A stretch of 64,000 nucleotides of DNA, taken from Myxococcus fulvus (GTDB lineage: Bacteria > Myxococcota > Myxococcia > Myxococcales > Myxococcaceae). Below the pieces are notes generated by a model. The model was given only the letters and a program-made list of their open reading frames with translations. It ran no database searches and had not been told where the DNA came from. Below are positions 48,876 to 59,300 of this stretch, piece by piece. Every line of letters begins with the position of its first letter. Positions within the stretch are counted from its first letter, which is position 1. The position numbers and the translations under genes were made by a program. The DNA lies in assembly GCF_900111765.1 (NCBI RefSeq), contig NZ_FOIB01000011.1:186001-250000 (forward strand). The letters run 5' to 3'.

Positions 48876-51140
48876 CTATCGGAGGCCGCGCTGGCGCATC
48901 AGGGCCTCGCTGGTGGCGTCCCGGCCGCGGAACGCGCGGTAGCCCTCGAACGGGTCCACGGTGTTGCCCACGGAGAACACGTGCTGCCGCAGCCGCGCCG
49001 CCAGCTCGGGGTCGTGCAGCCGCCGGACCTGTCTGAAGGCCTCGAACGCGTCGGCGGCCAGCATTTCCGCCCAGAAATATCTGTAGATGCCGGCGGCGTA
49101 CGCGTTGCTCGCGAAGACATGGCCGTAGTGCGGTATCCGGTTGCCCATGCCGACCTCCGCCGGGGCCCCGAGCTGCTGGAGCGTGTCGCGCTCGAACACG
49201 TCCGGGTCCAGGGGCTGTTCCTTCGCCAGGTGCAGCTTCATCTCCACCAGCGCTGAGGCGAGGAAACTCACCATGTAGAAGCCCTGGTTGAACGTCTCGG
49301 CCTTCTGGATTTTCGCCAGCAGGGCCGGCGGCATCGGCTTGCCCGTCTTGTGGTGCAGCGCGAAGCGCCCCAGCACCTCGGGCGTCGCCACCCAGCGCTC
49401 CAGCAACTCGCCCGGAAACTCCTGGTAGTCGCTCACCACCCGGCCGCCGCTCAGGGAGGGATAGGACACGTTGGAACTCAGATAGTGCAGGGCGTGGCCG
49501 AACTCATGGAAGAGTGTCTCCGCGTCGCGCCAGCCGACCAGGGCAACCTCGCCGGCTCCTGGCTTCACGAAGGGCATATTCGTCGACACGATGGGGGTGA
49601 CTTCTCCCCGGAACCGCTCCTGGATGCGGAACGGGTCGCTCTGGCCGCCGTTGTACTTGCCCTGGCGCGCATAGGGGTCGAAGTACAGGAGCCCCACGTG
49701 ACGCCCGCTGGCGCGGTCCTTCACCTCGAAGACGCGCACGTCGGGGTGGTAGACGGGCACGCCGTCCGCGGAGGCGAAGGTGAAGCCGAACAGCTCGCCG
49801 GCCACCCAGAACATGCCCTCTCGCAGCTTCTCGAGCTGGAGGTAGGGCTTCACCTCGGTGTCGTCGAAGTCGTACTTCGCCTTGCGCACCTTCTCCGCGA
49901 AGTAGCGGTAGTCCCACGGCGCGATGTCCTCCGTCAGTCCGGAGCGCCGGGCCAGCGTCCGCATCGCGGCGACGTCCGCGCGCACCTGGGCGACGGAAGG
50001 GGCCCAGGCGTCCATCAGCATCTTCAGGGCGCGCTCGGGCGTCGCCACCATGGTCGCCTCGAGCTGCCGGTGCGCGTACGTCGGGAAGCCCAGCAGCCGG
50101 GCCTGCTCGACGCGCAGGGCGTGGATCTCGCTGACGATGGCGTTGTTGTCGTGCGCGTCGCCGTGGTCGCCCCGGCTGTCGTAGTTGCGCCACACTTTCT
50201 CCCGCAGCGCCCTGTCGTCCAGGTACGTGAGGAAGTCCGCCACGGCCGAGCGGGTATTGGACACCACCCACCGGCCCTTCAGGCCGCGTGTCTCGGCTTC
50301 GGTTGCCCCTGCCTTGCGCAGGGCCTCCGGAAGTCCCTCGAGGTCCGCCTCGTTGTCGATGACCACCGCGTCCGCCTCGTCGGCGCGCACGTTCTGACTG
50401 AAGGACGTGTAGAGGGTGGCGAGTCGCTGGTTGAGCTCGGCGATGCGCTTGCGGCCCGGAGCGTCGAGCTTCGCGCCGGAGCGGGCGAAGTCCTGGTAGT
50501 AATACTGGACGAGACGCCGCTGCTCGGGCGTCAGCCGCGCCATCTCGGGCGAGTCGTGGATGGCCTGGACGCGATGGAGGAGGGCGAAGTCCTGGGCCTG
50601 CTCGTCCCAGAAAGCCGCCAGCCGGGGCTCCATGACGCGCTCGACCTGCTGGAAGTCGGGCGTGTTCATCACCTTGGACCAAGCGCTGTAGACCTCGTAG
50701 ACGCGGGTGAACGTCCGGCCCGCGTCCTCCATCGCGGCGATGGTGTTCTCGAACGTGGGGGCCTCCTTGGTGCGGACGATGGCGGCAATCTCGCGCCGGT
50801 TCTCCTCCATCGCGACCTCGAACGCCGGCTCGAACTGCTCGACCTTCACCCGGTCGAAGGGCGGCACTCCGCCATAAGGGCCCGCCCAGGGCTCCAGCAG
50901 CGGGTTGGCGGGGAGGGCCGGAACCGCCCGGATTTCTGGCACGTCGAGGGTGCCTGTCTCATGCCGGACCGGCTCACCCCCGGTCGTCTTCACCGACGCG
51001 GTCTCTTTCTTCACCTCGCCGGTCTGGTGCGCGCCCGCTGAGCAGGCCTGCGAGGTGAGAGTGGCGAGAGCGAGGGCCACGAACGTCGCGAATGTACGAC
51101 CAATCCACGTCGGTTCGATGCGCGCGATTGATTTCTCCAT
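48876..51140 (-). CDS. M3 family oligopeptidase (Dcp-like) lipoprotein
   Basis: 754 aa; ATG at 51140 with gaggagg upstream. N-terminal signal with lipobox-like TSQACSAG (Cys about 33), so probably a lipoprotein, whereas enteric Dcp is soluble. The M3 thimet-oligopeptidase fold covers the rest, with the zinc motif FHEFGHALHYLSS at about 543-555 and the substrate-binding IPHYGHVFASNAYAAGIYRY near 690. Cleaves short peptides. Its stop codon abuts the IS66 remnant, and an AraC regulator gene lies upstream on the same strand. Confidence 0.93.
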   Translation of the reverse strand: MEKSIARIEPTWIGRTFATFVALALATLTSQACSAGAHQTGEVKKETASVKTTGGEPVRHETGTLDVPEIRAVPALPANPLLEPWAGPYGGVPPFDRVKVEQFEPAFEVAMEENRREIAAIVRTKEAPTFENTIAAMEDAGRTFTRVYEVYSAWSKVMNTPDFQQVERVMEPRLAAFWDEQAQDFALLHRVQAIHDSPEMARLTPEQRRLVQYYYQDFARSGAKLDAPGRKRIAELNQRLATLYTSFSQNVRADEADAVVIDNEADLEGLPEALRKAGATEAETRGLKGRWVVSNTRSAVADFLTYLDDRALREKVWRNYDSRGDHGDAHDNNAIVSEIHALRVEQARLLGFPTYAHRQLEATMVATPERALKMLMDAWAPSVAQVRADVAAMRTLARRSGLTEDIAPWDYRYFAEKVRKAKYDFDDTEVKPYLQLEKLREGMFWVAGELFGFTFASADGVPVYHPDVRVFEVKDRASGRHVGLLYFDPYARQGKYNGGQSDPFRIQERFRGEVTPIVSTNMPFVKPGAGEVALVGWRDAETLFHEFGHALHYLSSNVSYPSLSGGRVVSDYQEFPGELLERWVATPEVLGRFALHHKTGKPMPPALLAKIQKAETFNQGFYMVSFLASALVEMKLHLAKEQPLDPDVFERDTLQQLGAPAEVGMGNRIPHYGHVFASNAYAAGIYRYFWAEMLAADAFEAFRQVRRLHDPELAARLRQHVFSVGNTVDPFEGYRAFRGRDATSEALMRQRGLR

Positions 51141-51266
51141 GTCGAAGTCCTCCTCGTGTGACGCGTGCGTTGACTCGGCCCCAGACGCTTCTCGAGCGTG
51201 CGGGTGACGTAAGGGCCCTTCAGAGGCGCACGTTACCCGCCTGCGTGCAGCGGATCTTGAACGCGA

Positions 51267-52157
51267 TTAGGGAGGCCTGCCCTCGCGGCGCGCGGCCGTG
51301 GCGCCCGCCCTCGGCTCGTCACGGGCGTCGGGGACACGGCGCGCATCGTGGGCCGCGCCCCGTACGTCGCGAACGCGTCTCACGTCGGCTGACTGCCGTC
51401 GCAGCGCCCCCGGCGGAGCGCCCCGCTCCAGGCGAATGGCCCGCGTCATATGACTCTGATCGGCGAAGCCGACTGCCGCTGCCGCTTCGGCGAGCACGAC
51501 CCCTCGGTCGATGAGTTCTAGCGCGTGAAACACGCGATGTGCTCGCAAGTAGTGCCGCGTCGTCATGCCCCAGTGGGCGCGAAACGATTGCGCGAGGTGC
51601 ACGGGGTGCGCGCCGACGACGCGCCCGAGCTCGCTCAGCGTTGGCGGCCGGGCCATGTTCGCGATGAGCAGCTCGCGGGCCTCGTCGAGCCAGGCTGGCG
51701 GGCGCGGTCGGGGCATTTCATCGAGCGTGCGCAAGATCGTATTGACCGCATCGCGCACGAGACGGCCCCGGCACGGGCGGGGCTCGCCGAACGCCCGCAC
51801 CAGGAGTCGTCCGAACTCGGAGGCGGTGGCGAGGCTGAGGCGGGGCGGGTCGATCGCGGCGCGCGCCCGTCGGTCGCCGGGGTCCAACTCGACGAGCAGC
51901 AAGCGAGCTCCCTGCGAGTGGTATTGGGTTTCGTGCGAACGGTAGGGTCGACGCGTAAAGAGGGCGAGCGGCGTGTGGCTCTCGAGGTCGAGCCCGGACC
52001 GTTCACTGCCTCCCCCTGCCAGCAAGACGCCGAGCTTCGCCGTGCTGTGCGCGTGCGTGGGCAAGACGAGTGCTGACGCGTGACGCACCTCGATGACACG
52101 CAGCCCGTCGACTTGCACCTCGTCGTCGACGACACCGTGACCCCTAACGAGCTTCAT
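51267..52157 (-). CDS. AraC-family transcriptional regulator
   Basis: 296 aa from the ATG at 52157, which has AGGTGG 8 bp upstream; an in-frame GTG at 52169 would add four residues. The N-terminal cupin-like sensor contains LPTHAHSTAKLGVLLAGGG. The C-terminal double helix-turn-helix is at about 160-255 (PTLSELGRVVGAHPVHLAQS; EAAAAVGFADQSHMTRAIRL). The C-terminal 45 residues are an Arg-rich low-complexity extension. It lies upstream of the peptidase gene on the same strand (126 bp gap); its target is unknown. Confidence 0.88.
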   Translation of the reverse strand: MKLVRGHGVVDDEVQVDGLRVIEVRHASALVLPTHAHSTAKLGVLLAGGGSERSGLDLESHTPLALFTRRPYRSHETQYHSQGARLLLVELDPGDRRARAAIDPPRLSLATASEFGRLLVRAFGEPRPCRGRLVRDAVNTILRTLDEMPRPRPPAWLDEARELLIANMARPPTLSELGRVVGAHPVHLAQSFRAHWGMTTRHYLRAHRVFHALELIDRGVVLAEAAAAVGFADQSHMTRAIRLERGAPPGALRRQSADVRRVRDVRGAAHDARRVPDARDEPRAGATAARREGRPP

Positions 52158-52563
52158 CGCACTGGCCACCTGTTCTTGGTGAGGAGTCCGGTCCCGCCAT
52201 CATGTCTGCATATCACCGTGCGTCACGGCGAGTATGCGGTGTGTGCGAACCTCACGCCGCGCTATCCGGGCAGGAGGCGAAGTTTGCGGACGCTCAATCG
52301 GCGCTCAGGGGCCGTGGACCATGACACCTACCACGGCCTGCGCGAGCTTCATTCCGGGAGTGGGCGTCAGTCGGCTCGAGCGAACCGGAACACCTGGCCC
52401 CTCCGACTCCCATCCAGAGTTCCCGGCCGTTCGCCGCCGGATTTCAGCGGCACCCTGGCTGAGGGTGACGTGGGCTGAGCCATCCGGGCGCATGTGACAG
52501 GGAAGATGTCGCCTCGGCTGACCTGCCGAGCTGACCACTCGATGGGGGTGAGCGCAGGCGGTT
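52158..52563. other. About 400 bp without a supported gene
   Basis: Between the AraC start and the IS3-type remnant. Short frames on both strands show no recognisable protein. Base composition seems lower in GC than the core genome. It may hold the araC promoter and scrambled insertion-sequence DNA, but I can identify neither. Confidence 0.4.
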
Positions 52564-52985
52564 GCAGCGCCGTACACAGACGCATTCAAGACGCAGCTGG
52601 TGAAGAGGATGGTGGGCCCGAGCCCGGTGAGTGCCGCGACACTGGCCCGGCAAGTGGGAGTGGCCCAGCTGACGCTGTCGCAGTGGTTGCGTGCAGCGAA
52701 TAGGGGAGCGGGCATGACGCCCTCGTCCGACGAGAAGAAGCCCGTGCCCGCCCCCGTGCCGAAGAAGTGGACGCCCGAGGAGAAGCTGCGCGTGCTGGCG
52801 GCTGCCCAGGAACTCAAAGGGCGATGGAGGAAGTCAGCCACGGCAGGGGACCGGCGGTGCGGTCCGCACACTTGGCTGGCCAATCAGCTGTCCGAAGTGG
52901 ATCGGCGCCGAATCCTGCGGGTGGCCAACCGCGAGGAGTTCCGGGACGTCTTGCCCAAGCAGATTGTCCCCGGCTTCGCTTCCAC
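52564..52985 (+). pseudogene. IS3-family transposase remnant, orfA joined to part of orfB
   Basis: The plus-strand frame starting at YTDAFKTQLVKRMVGPSPVS and continuing LARQVGVAQLTLSQWL is an IS3-type OrfA helix-turn-helix, followed by KKWTPEEKLRVLAAAQELKG. It then runs directly into an OrfB-like segment (GDRRCGPHTWLANQLSEVDR and RRILRVANREEFRDVLPKQI), which in intact elements lies much further on. After VPGF the match ends. There is no start codon in frame before a stop and no DDE region, so this is a deletion relic. The same frame continues to 53061 as noise. Confidence 0.75.
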
Positions 52986-53115
52986 CTTCGCCGCTGACTA
53001 CGAAGGTCTCTGTGCTGCGCGGATCGTTGCATCGGCGCTCTCAGCTTATCTGGCCGGATGACGCCGTCACATACCACCGGGGAGGGTGGCTCTACCACCA
53101 GGGGGTGATGGTTCT

Positions 53116-53129
53116 CTACACGCCTGTAG
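53116..53129. promoter_or_regulatory. Short palindrome upstream of the DISARM operon
   Basis: CTACA-CGCC-TGTAG, a perfect 5-bp inverted repeat with a 4-bp spacer, 30 bp before the drmD start. The adjacent 53077-53110 also has a near-direct repeat (taccaccgggg / taccaccaggggg). These could be operator elements, but the sites are short and may be chance. Confidence 0.3.
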
Positions 53130-53159
53130 CGGCATGTATCTCCCGTGCCAATCGCTCCC

Positions 53160-56100
53160 ATGCCGTGCGCGGGTGATATCGCGCAGGTCCGACACCGTCA
53201 TTACTTGGTCAATGAGGTCATCGCTCCTTCGGATGTCCGGGAGCAACACACCCTCGTTCGACTCACATGTCTCGATGATGACGCACAGGGACGTCCACTG
53301 TCTGTCTTGTGGGAGCGAGAGCTCGCTGCTCGGGTCATCCGGCCTCACCAGGGTGGACTGGGACCTCCTGCGCGTTTCGATGAGCCGCGGCACTTCGCCG
53401 CGTATCTGCATGCACTCAAGTGGAGCTCCGTCACCGCCACCGACGCGCGGCTCTTCCAGGCGCCGTTCCGCGCGGGCATCCACTTGATGAATCACCAGCT
53501 CACGCCTCTCAAGAAGGCGCTCGAGCTGCCTCGGGTGAATCTCTTCATCGCCGATGACGTGGGCCTCGGAAAGACCATCGAGGCAGGGCTGGTGCTGCAA
53601 GAACTCATCCTCCGCCAGCGCGTGGACCGCGTCCTCATCGTCTGCCCGGCGTCGGTGACGCTCCAGTGGCGCGATGAGATGGAGAAGCGCTTCGGTCTGC
53701 GCTTCGAAATCTTCAACAGCGAGTTCGTCTCCCGCCGCCGTCAGGAGCGCGGCTTCCAGGTCCCCGTCTGGGCCACGCACTCCCGCTTCATCGTGTCGTA
53801 CCAGACGCTGCGGCGCAGCGAGTACTTCGAGCCGCTGAAGACCCTCCTGGAGGAGAAGGGTCACCACAAGTCCTTGCTGGTGCTCGACGAGGCGCACGTC
53901 GTCGCGCCCGCGTCGGCCAGCCGGTACGCCATCGACACGGAGACCACTCGCAGCATCCGCTCCCTGGCGGAGCGCTTCGAGCACCGACTCTTCCTCTCCG
54001 CCACGCCTCACAACGGCCACTCCAACAGCTTCTCGGCGTTGCTGGAGATGTTGGACCCACAGCGCTTCACGCGGGGCACCCGCGTCCGCGAATCCCAGCT
54101 GGCCCCCGTCATGGTGCGCCGGCTCAAGGGCGACCTTCGCGCCCTGGGCAGCTCACAGCGCTACCCCGAGCGGCACGTGGTGGGCGTGCGCCTGACGCAT
54201 GTCTCGGGACGCTGGCACGCCGAGTGGCTCGCACCGGACGGAAAGACCGTCGAGCAGCGTGTCGAACTGGGGGAAGCCTCCGCCCCGGAGCTGGAGCTGT
54301 CCCAGAAGCTCGCGCGCTACACGGAACTCATGGCGCCCGGCACGAAGCAGGGGCGCCTGGTCTTCATCAACCTCCAGAAGCGCCTCCTCTCCAGCATCGA
54401 GGCGTTCCACCGCACCCTCTCCGTCCACGCGGCGGCCTTTGGCTCGGGGCAGTTGGTTCCAGACGGCGGAACTCTTACCGGCGACACGGCTCCTGAGTCT
54501 GAGGAGCACGGCGAGACGGACGACGCCCTCGAGCTGTCGTTCGCGGAGACCATCCGCGAGCACAGTCAGGACCTGTCCGCCAGCGTCCAGGCGCGCAAGC
54601 TCCTGGATGAGATGCTCAAGCTGAGCGCCCGGCACCGCTCGGCCCGGGACGCGAAGCTGCGGGCCCTGCTCCACTGGATTCGCGAGCACCAATGCCCGCT
54701 CACCCGAGGCGCCGAGTGGAAGCCCCGCCGGGTCATCCTCTTCACCGAGTATGGCGACACACTCCGCTACCTCAAGGAACAGCTCACTGCCGCCTTCGAG
54801 GGGACCCAGCGGGGGGATGAGCGCATCCTCACGCTGACGGGCGGCATCGATGACGTGAAGCGCGCGGAGGTGCAGGCCGCCTTCAACGGCTCGATGGAGG
54901 AGTTCCCTGTGCGGGTCCTCCTCGCGACCGACGCCGCGCGCGAAGGCATCAACCTGCAAGGCCACTGTGCGGACCTCTTCCACATCGACGTCCCGTGGAA
55001 TCCCTCACGCATGGAGCAGCGAAACGGTCGCATCGACCGTGCCCTGCAACCCGCGTCCACCGTGCGCTGTGGCTACTTCGTCTACGGCCAGCGCGCCGAG
55101 GATGCGGTGCTCGACACCCTCGCTCGCAAGGTGGAGACGATTACTCGTGAGCTGGGCAGCCTGGGCTGCGTGCTGATGGACCAGATGCACGACGCCCTCG
55201 CCTCGGGCATCACGAAGGGAACGCTGGAGCGCGTCTCCCGCGCCGCGACCTCGACTCGCACGGAGGTGACGAAGCGGGAGCTGGAGCCCCAGCGCACGCT
55301 CCAATCCCTGCGCAAGGAACTGGATTCGATTGGAGAACTCCGCGAGCGCAGCGGCAAGGTGATGGACTTCAATCCCGCCCTGCTGCGCGACGCACTGGAC
55401 GTGGGGTTCGAGCTCGCCGGCGCGGGCCGCTTGGAGCGGGAGGCCATCACGGAAGAGGGCCGGACGCTGGAGGCCTGGAAGGTCCCCGCGCTTCCTGCCT
55501 CGTGGAGCACGACCCTGGATTCCATTCGTCCGCGCCGGGCGCACGACGAGGCCACGTGGGAGTGGCGCAAGCGTCCCCTATCTCCCGTCGTCTTGGAGGC
55601 ACCTCCAGGCGTCTCCAGCAAGCTCGTCCACCTGCACCTGTCCCATCCGCTCGTCCAACGGGTGCTCCAGCGGTTCCTGGCCCAGGGGTTCTCCGCGAAC
55701 GACCTGAGCCGTGTCACGGTGGTCCAGACCCAACGCGACGCCGTGGCTCGCGTCATCGTCTTTGGTCGGTTGTCGCTCTTCGGCGAGGGCGCCGCGCGGC
55801 TCCATGACGAGGTGGTCTCTGTTTCCGCAAGGTGGCTGGACGGCGGCGGCCGCGGGCACCTGAAGCCCTTCGCGGACGAGGCGGACCGCAAGGTCATCGA
55901 CCAACTGGAGACCACGCTGGCGGAAGCGCCCGCGCTCTCCGCGATACCGAAGGCCGTCCAGAAACGGCTGCTTGCCAGTGCCGAGTCCGACTTCTCGAAG
56001 CTCTGGCCCGCCATCGAGGAACAGGCCTCGGTGAGAGAGCAGGGGGCTCGCAAGAAGCTGGCGGCTCGCGGCGCGTCCGAAGCCAAGGCGCTGACACAGA

Positions 56101-56339
56101 TTCTCCTGACGCAGCAGGAGGCCATCCAGGAGGCCTTGAGCGCGCAGCTCGAACTCTCGCTCGATGCCCAGGCCGAGAAGGACCAATGGAGGAGGGACAA
56201 GGTGCACCTCGAACAGCGATTGACGGCGCTCGGAAGGGAGTTGGTCGAACAACCTGAAGCCTTGAAGGCCACCTATGCCGTGCGGGTTGCCCGTCTGGTG
56301 CCCGTGGGCATGGTCTACCTGTGGCCGGGGGCGCGCTGA
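53160..56339 (+). CDS. drmD: DISARM SNF2-like helicase DrmD
   Basis: 1059 aa from the ATG at 53160 (MPCAGDIAQVRHRHYLVNEV); an in-frame GTG at 53145 adds five residues. SNF2/superfamily 2 motifs are all present: Walker A DDVGLGKTIEAGLV (about 134), DEAH in LLVLDEAHVV (about 241), SATPHNGHSNSF and C-terminal motif V/VI LATDAAREGINLQG ... NPSRMEQRNGRIDR. A helical C-terminal region of about 300 residues follows. In class 1 DISARM this gene stands first, followed by the methylase, as here. It overlaps drmMI by one base (TGATG), indicating coupled translation. Confidence 0.88.
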   Translation: MPCAGDIAQVRHRHYLVNEVIAPSDVREQHTLVRLTCLDDDAQGRPLSVLWERELAARVIRPHQGGLGPPARFDEPRHFAAYLHALKWSSVTATDARLFQAPFRAGIHLMNHQLTPLKKALELPRVNLFIADDVGLGKTIEAGLVLQELILRQRVDRVLIVCPASVTLQWRDEMEKRFGLRFEIFNSEFVSRRRQERGFQVPVWATHSRFIVSYQTLRRSEYFEPLKTLLEEKGHHKSLLVLDEAHVVAPASASRYAIDTETTRSIRSLAERFEHRLFLSATPHNGHSNSFSALLEMLDPQRFTRGTRVRESQLAPVMVRRLKGDLRALGSSQRYPERHVVGVRLTHVSGRWHAEWLAPDGKTVEQRVELGEASAPELELSQKLARYTELMAPGTKQGRLVFINLQKRLLSSIEAFHRTLSVHAAAFGSGQLVPDGGTLTGDTAPESEEHGETDDALELSFAETIREHSQDLSASVQARKLLDEMLKLSARHRSARDAKLRALLHWIREHQCPLTRGAEWKPRRVILFTEYGDTLRYLKEQLTAAFEGTQRGDERILTLTGGIDDVKRAEVQAAFNGSMEEFPVRVLLATDAAREGINLQGHCADLFHIDVPWNPSRMEQRNGRIDRALQPASTVRCGYFVYGQRAEDAVLDTLARKVETITRELGSLGCVLMDQMHDALASGITKGTLERVSRAATSTRTEVTKRELEPQRTLQSLRKELDSIGELRERSGKVMDFNPALLRDALDVGFELAGAGRLEREAITEEGRTLEAWKVPALPASWSTTLDSIRPRRAHDEATWEWRKRPLSPVVLEAPPGVSSKLVHLHLSHPLVQRVLQRFLAQGFSANDLSRVTVVQTQRDAVARVIVFGRLSLFGEGAARLHDEVVSVSARWLDGGGRGHLKPFADEADRKVIDQLETTLAEAPALSAIPKAVQKRLLASAESDFSKLWPAIEEQASVREQGARKKLAARGASEAKALTQILLTQQEAIQEALSAQLELSLDAQAEKDQWRRDKVHLEQRLTALGRELVEQPEALKATYAVRVARLVPVGMVYLWPGAR

Positions 56340-59300
56340 TGAGCGGCCAGAGTCTTGGCGGGGACGTCGAGCGTCGCTATCACCAGACCTGGATGGGGAT
56401 GGCGCAGCCCATCGAAGGACTGGTGGTCTCCATCCCGGTCCTCGAAGACGCGCAGTGCATGCAGCGCCTGCCGGTGTCCGCGCAATCGCGGTTCGTCCTG
56501 CTGGCGGGCAGGGATGCCCCTCGCGTGACGGATGTCCCGCGCTTCCTCCGGGAGGTGCTGGGCTATACCGAGGATGATTTCACCACGAGGTTTCCGGAAG
56601 ACCTCCAGCTCGACATCGCGGAGGGGCAACAGACCCTCAAGCCCACACGGGGACTGTTGCGACGCGGGCCTCCTCCCGCGAAGCCCGAAGGGCTGCCGGA
56701 TGACTCCACGCACATCAGCCGCGCCGCGGAAGGCTTCTCGCTCCTGACCTGGGAGCTGCCGGTCGGGTTGGACCTGGACAAGAAGGAAGACACCACGGGC
56801 GCATGGTTCTACGAGCCCACCGCCAAGTTCGACCGACTGCTGCGCGCGGCCCGTGTCCCCATCGGCCTGCTGTTCAACGGGGACTCCGTGCGCCTGGTCT
56901 ATGCGCCCCACGGAGAGACGTCAGGGCACATCACCTTCCGGTTCAAGGACCTCGTCACCGCCGGCGGTCGTCCACTGTTCGACGCGATGGTCATGCTCCT
57001 GCACGCGCGCCGCTTCTTCGGTGTGCTGCCCGAGCATCAGCTTCCCTCGCTCCTGGAGCAGTCACGCCGCCGGCAGGCGGATGTCACCGACGAGCTGGCC
57101 GACCAGGTCCTGGAAGCGCTTGGCATCCTTCTCACGGGCTTCGAGACGGCCGCTGAACGGGATGGCTCCCGGGCCCTGGACGACGCGCTCTCACGAGGTG
57201 AGGCCCATGTCTACGGCGGGCTCCTCTCCACGCTTTTGCGGCTGGTCTTCATCCTCTATGCGGAGGACCGGGGTCTGCTTCCCGTGGGCCAGGAGCCCTA
57301 CCGCGACGACCTGTCGGTGAAGGCACTTCACGCGCAACTCGTCGAGGACTCCAGCCAGTACCCCGACTCGATGAACCGACGGTTCGGTGCGTGGCCTCGG
57401 TTACTGGCGCTCTTCCGGTGCATCTACCTGGGGGCCTCGCACGACAAGCTGCAAATGCCGGCACGGCGTGGACAACTCTTCGACCCCGACGAGTTCCCCT
57501 TCCTGGGGGATGCGAGCTCCGTCGATGCGGAGATGGAAGCGCGGGTGCCTCCCATCGATGACGAGACGGTCCTCCAGGTACTGGAACGGCTCGTCTTCCT
57601 CAAGGGGCAGCGCCTGAGCTTCAAGTCGCTCGATGTGGAGCAGATCGGCTCCGTGTACGAGGGGCTGATGGGCTTCCACGTGAAGCGCCTGACCAGTGCT
57701 GGAGTCTGCCTCAAGCCCTCGAAGGTCTGGGTCTGCGTGGATGACGTCCTGGCCCAGCCCGCGAAGCGGCGTGCGGCATGGCTGGAAGAGGAGGCGGGCC
57801 TCGACGCGAAGGCGGTGAAAGCCCTGTCGAAGGCGCTGGAGCAGGCCTCCACGCAGCAGATGGTCCTGACCGCGCTGGAGCCGTACCGTGTGAGGGGGAC
57901 CGAGACGCAGCGGGCATCCCAGTGGGTCCTCCAGCCTGGCGACGAGCGTCGACGGACCAGCAGCCATTACACGCCTCGAAGCCTGTCAGCGCCCATCGTC
58001 CGCCGGGCTCTAGAGCCTTTGCTCAAGACGATGGGGCCACAGCCGTCTTCAGAACGACTCCTCAACTTGAAGATCTGCGACCCGGCCATGGGGTCGGGGG
58101 CGTTCCTGGTGGAGTCCTGCCGCTTTCTCGCGGACCAGGTGGTCGCCGCTTGGACACGTGAGGGCGTGCTGCAGCGCGACAAGCACGAGGACGAGGTGAT
58201 GCGGGCTCGCCGGCTGGTGGCCCAGCGATGCCTGTACGGTGTGGACAAGAATCCGTGGGCCGTGAAGCTCGCGAAGCTGTCGCTGTGGCTCGTGACCTTG
58301 GCGAAGACCGAGCCCTTCACTTTCCTGGACCATGCGCTCAAGTGTGGGGATTCACTGGTCGGGCTCGACCTGGAGCAGCTTCAAGCGTTCCACTGGGCTC
58401 CGGCGAGCAAGAAGCAGTCGGAGCTGCCCTGGGCGTTCATCTCGCAGGCGCTGAAGAGCTCACTGGAGAAGCGCGAGGAGATCCTCCAGCTCGCGCTCGA
58501 CCTGGAAGGGCCTGCGCGCAAGCCGCTGCAGTTGGACCTGGAGCCCGGCCGGATGAAAGAGGGGCTTCTCCGAGACGCGGACTCGGCGCTGGGGGACATC
58601 AAGCGGATCGCCAATGCGTGCGTCGGGGCGTTCTTCGCCCATGGCTCGGACAAGGCTCGGGAGAAGGAGCGCGTCCGTCGGTTGGACTTGATCGGGACGT
58701 GGCTGTCCAAGGCAAAGAATGGGGTGCTGCCTCCCATGCCAGCGGACATCGCGGCGTTCTCCTCGCCGTCATCGACGTTCCACTGGCCGCTGGAGTTCCC
58801 GGAGGTTTTCCACGGGAGACGGCCGGATCCGCTCGACAACGAGCAGCCCAACAAGGCTGCTTGGGTCGATGGGTTCGTGGGGAACCCTCCGTTCGCTGGA
58901 AAGAACGCCATCGTCGAGACGGGCGGAGAGAACTACCTTCCTTGGCTCCAGGCTGTGCATGAGGGTGCGCACGGCAACGCGGATCTCTCCGCGCACTTCT
59001 TCCGCCGCGCGTTCCATCTGCTGGGGGAACACGGCAGTTTCGGATTCATCGCCACCAACACCATCGCGCAGGGGGACACGAGGGCCACGGGGCTGAAGCA
59101 CCTGGTGGACCACGGCGGCCACCTCTACGACGCCGTGCGCTCCATGAAATGGCCGGTAGATGGCGCCAACGTCTCGGTGTCTGTGGTGCATCTGGCGAAG
59201 GGGCATGTCTCCCTGAATTTGGAGCCTCGCCTTGAGGGGCTGTTCGTGAAACACCTCAACTCTCGACTGAGAGGAAAACCCGAGCGAGCAGATCCCGTGG

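Noticed and set aside
52305-52883. Minus-strand frame of 192 codons overlapping the IS3 relic
   Set aside because: It is the reverse shadow of the OrfA-like remnant and has no recognisable protein features.
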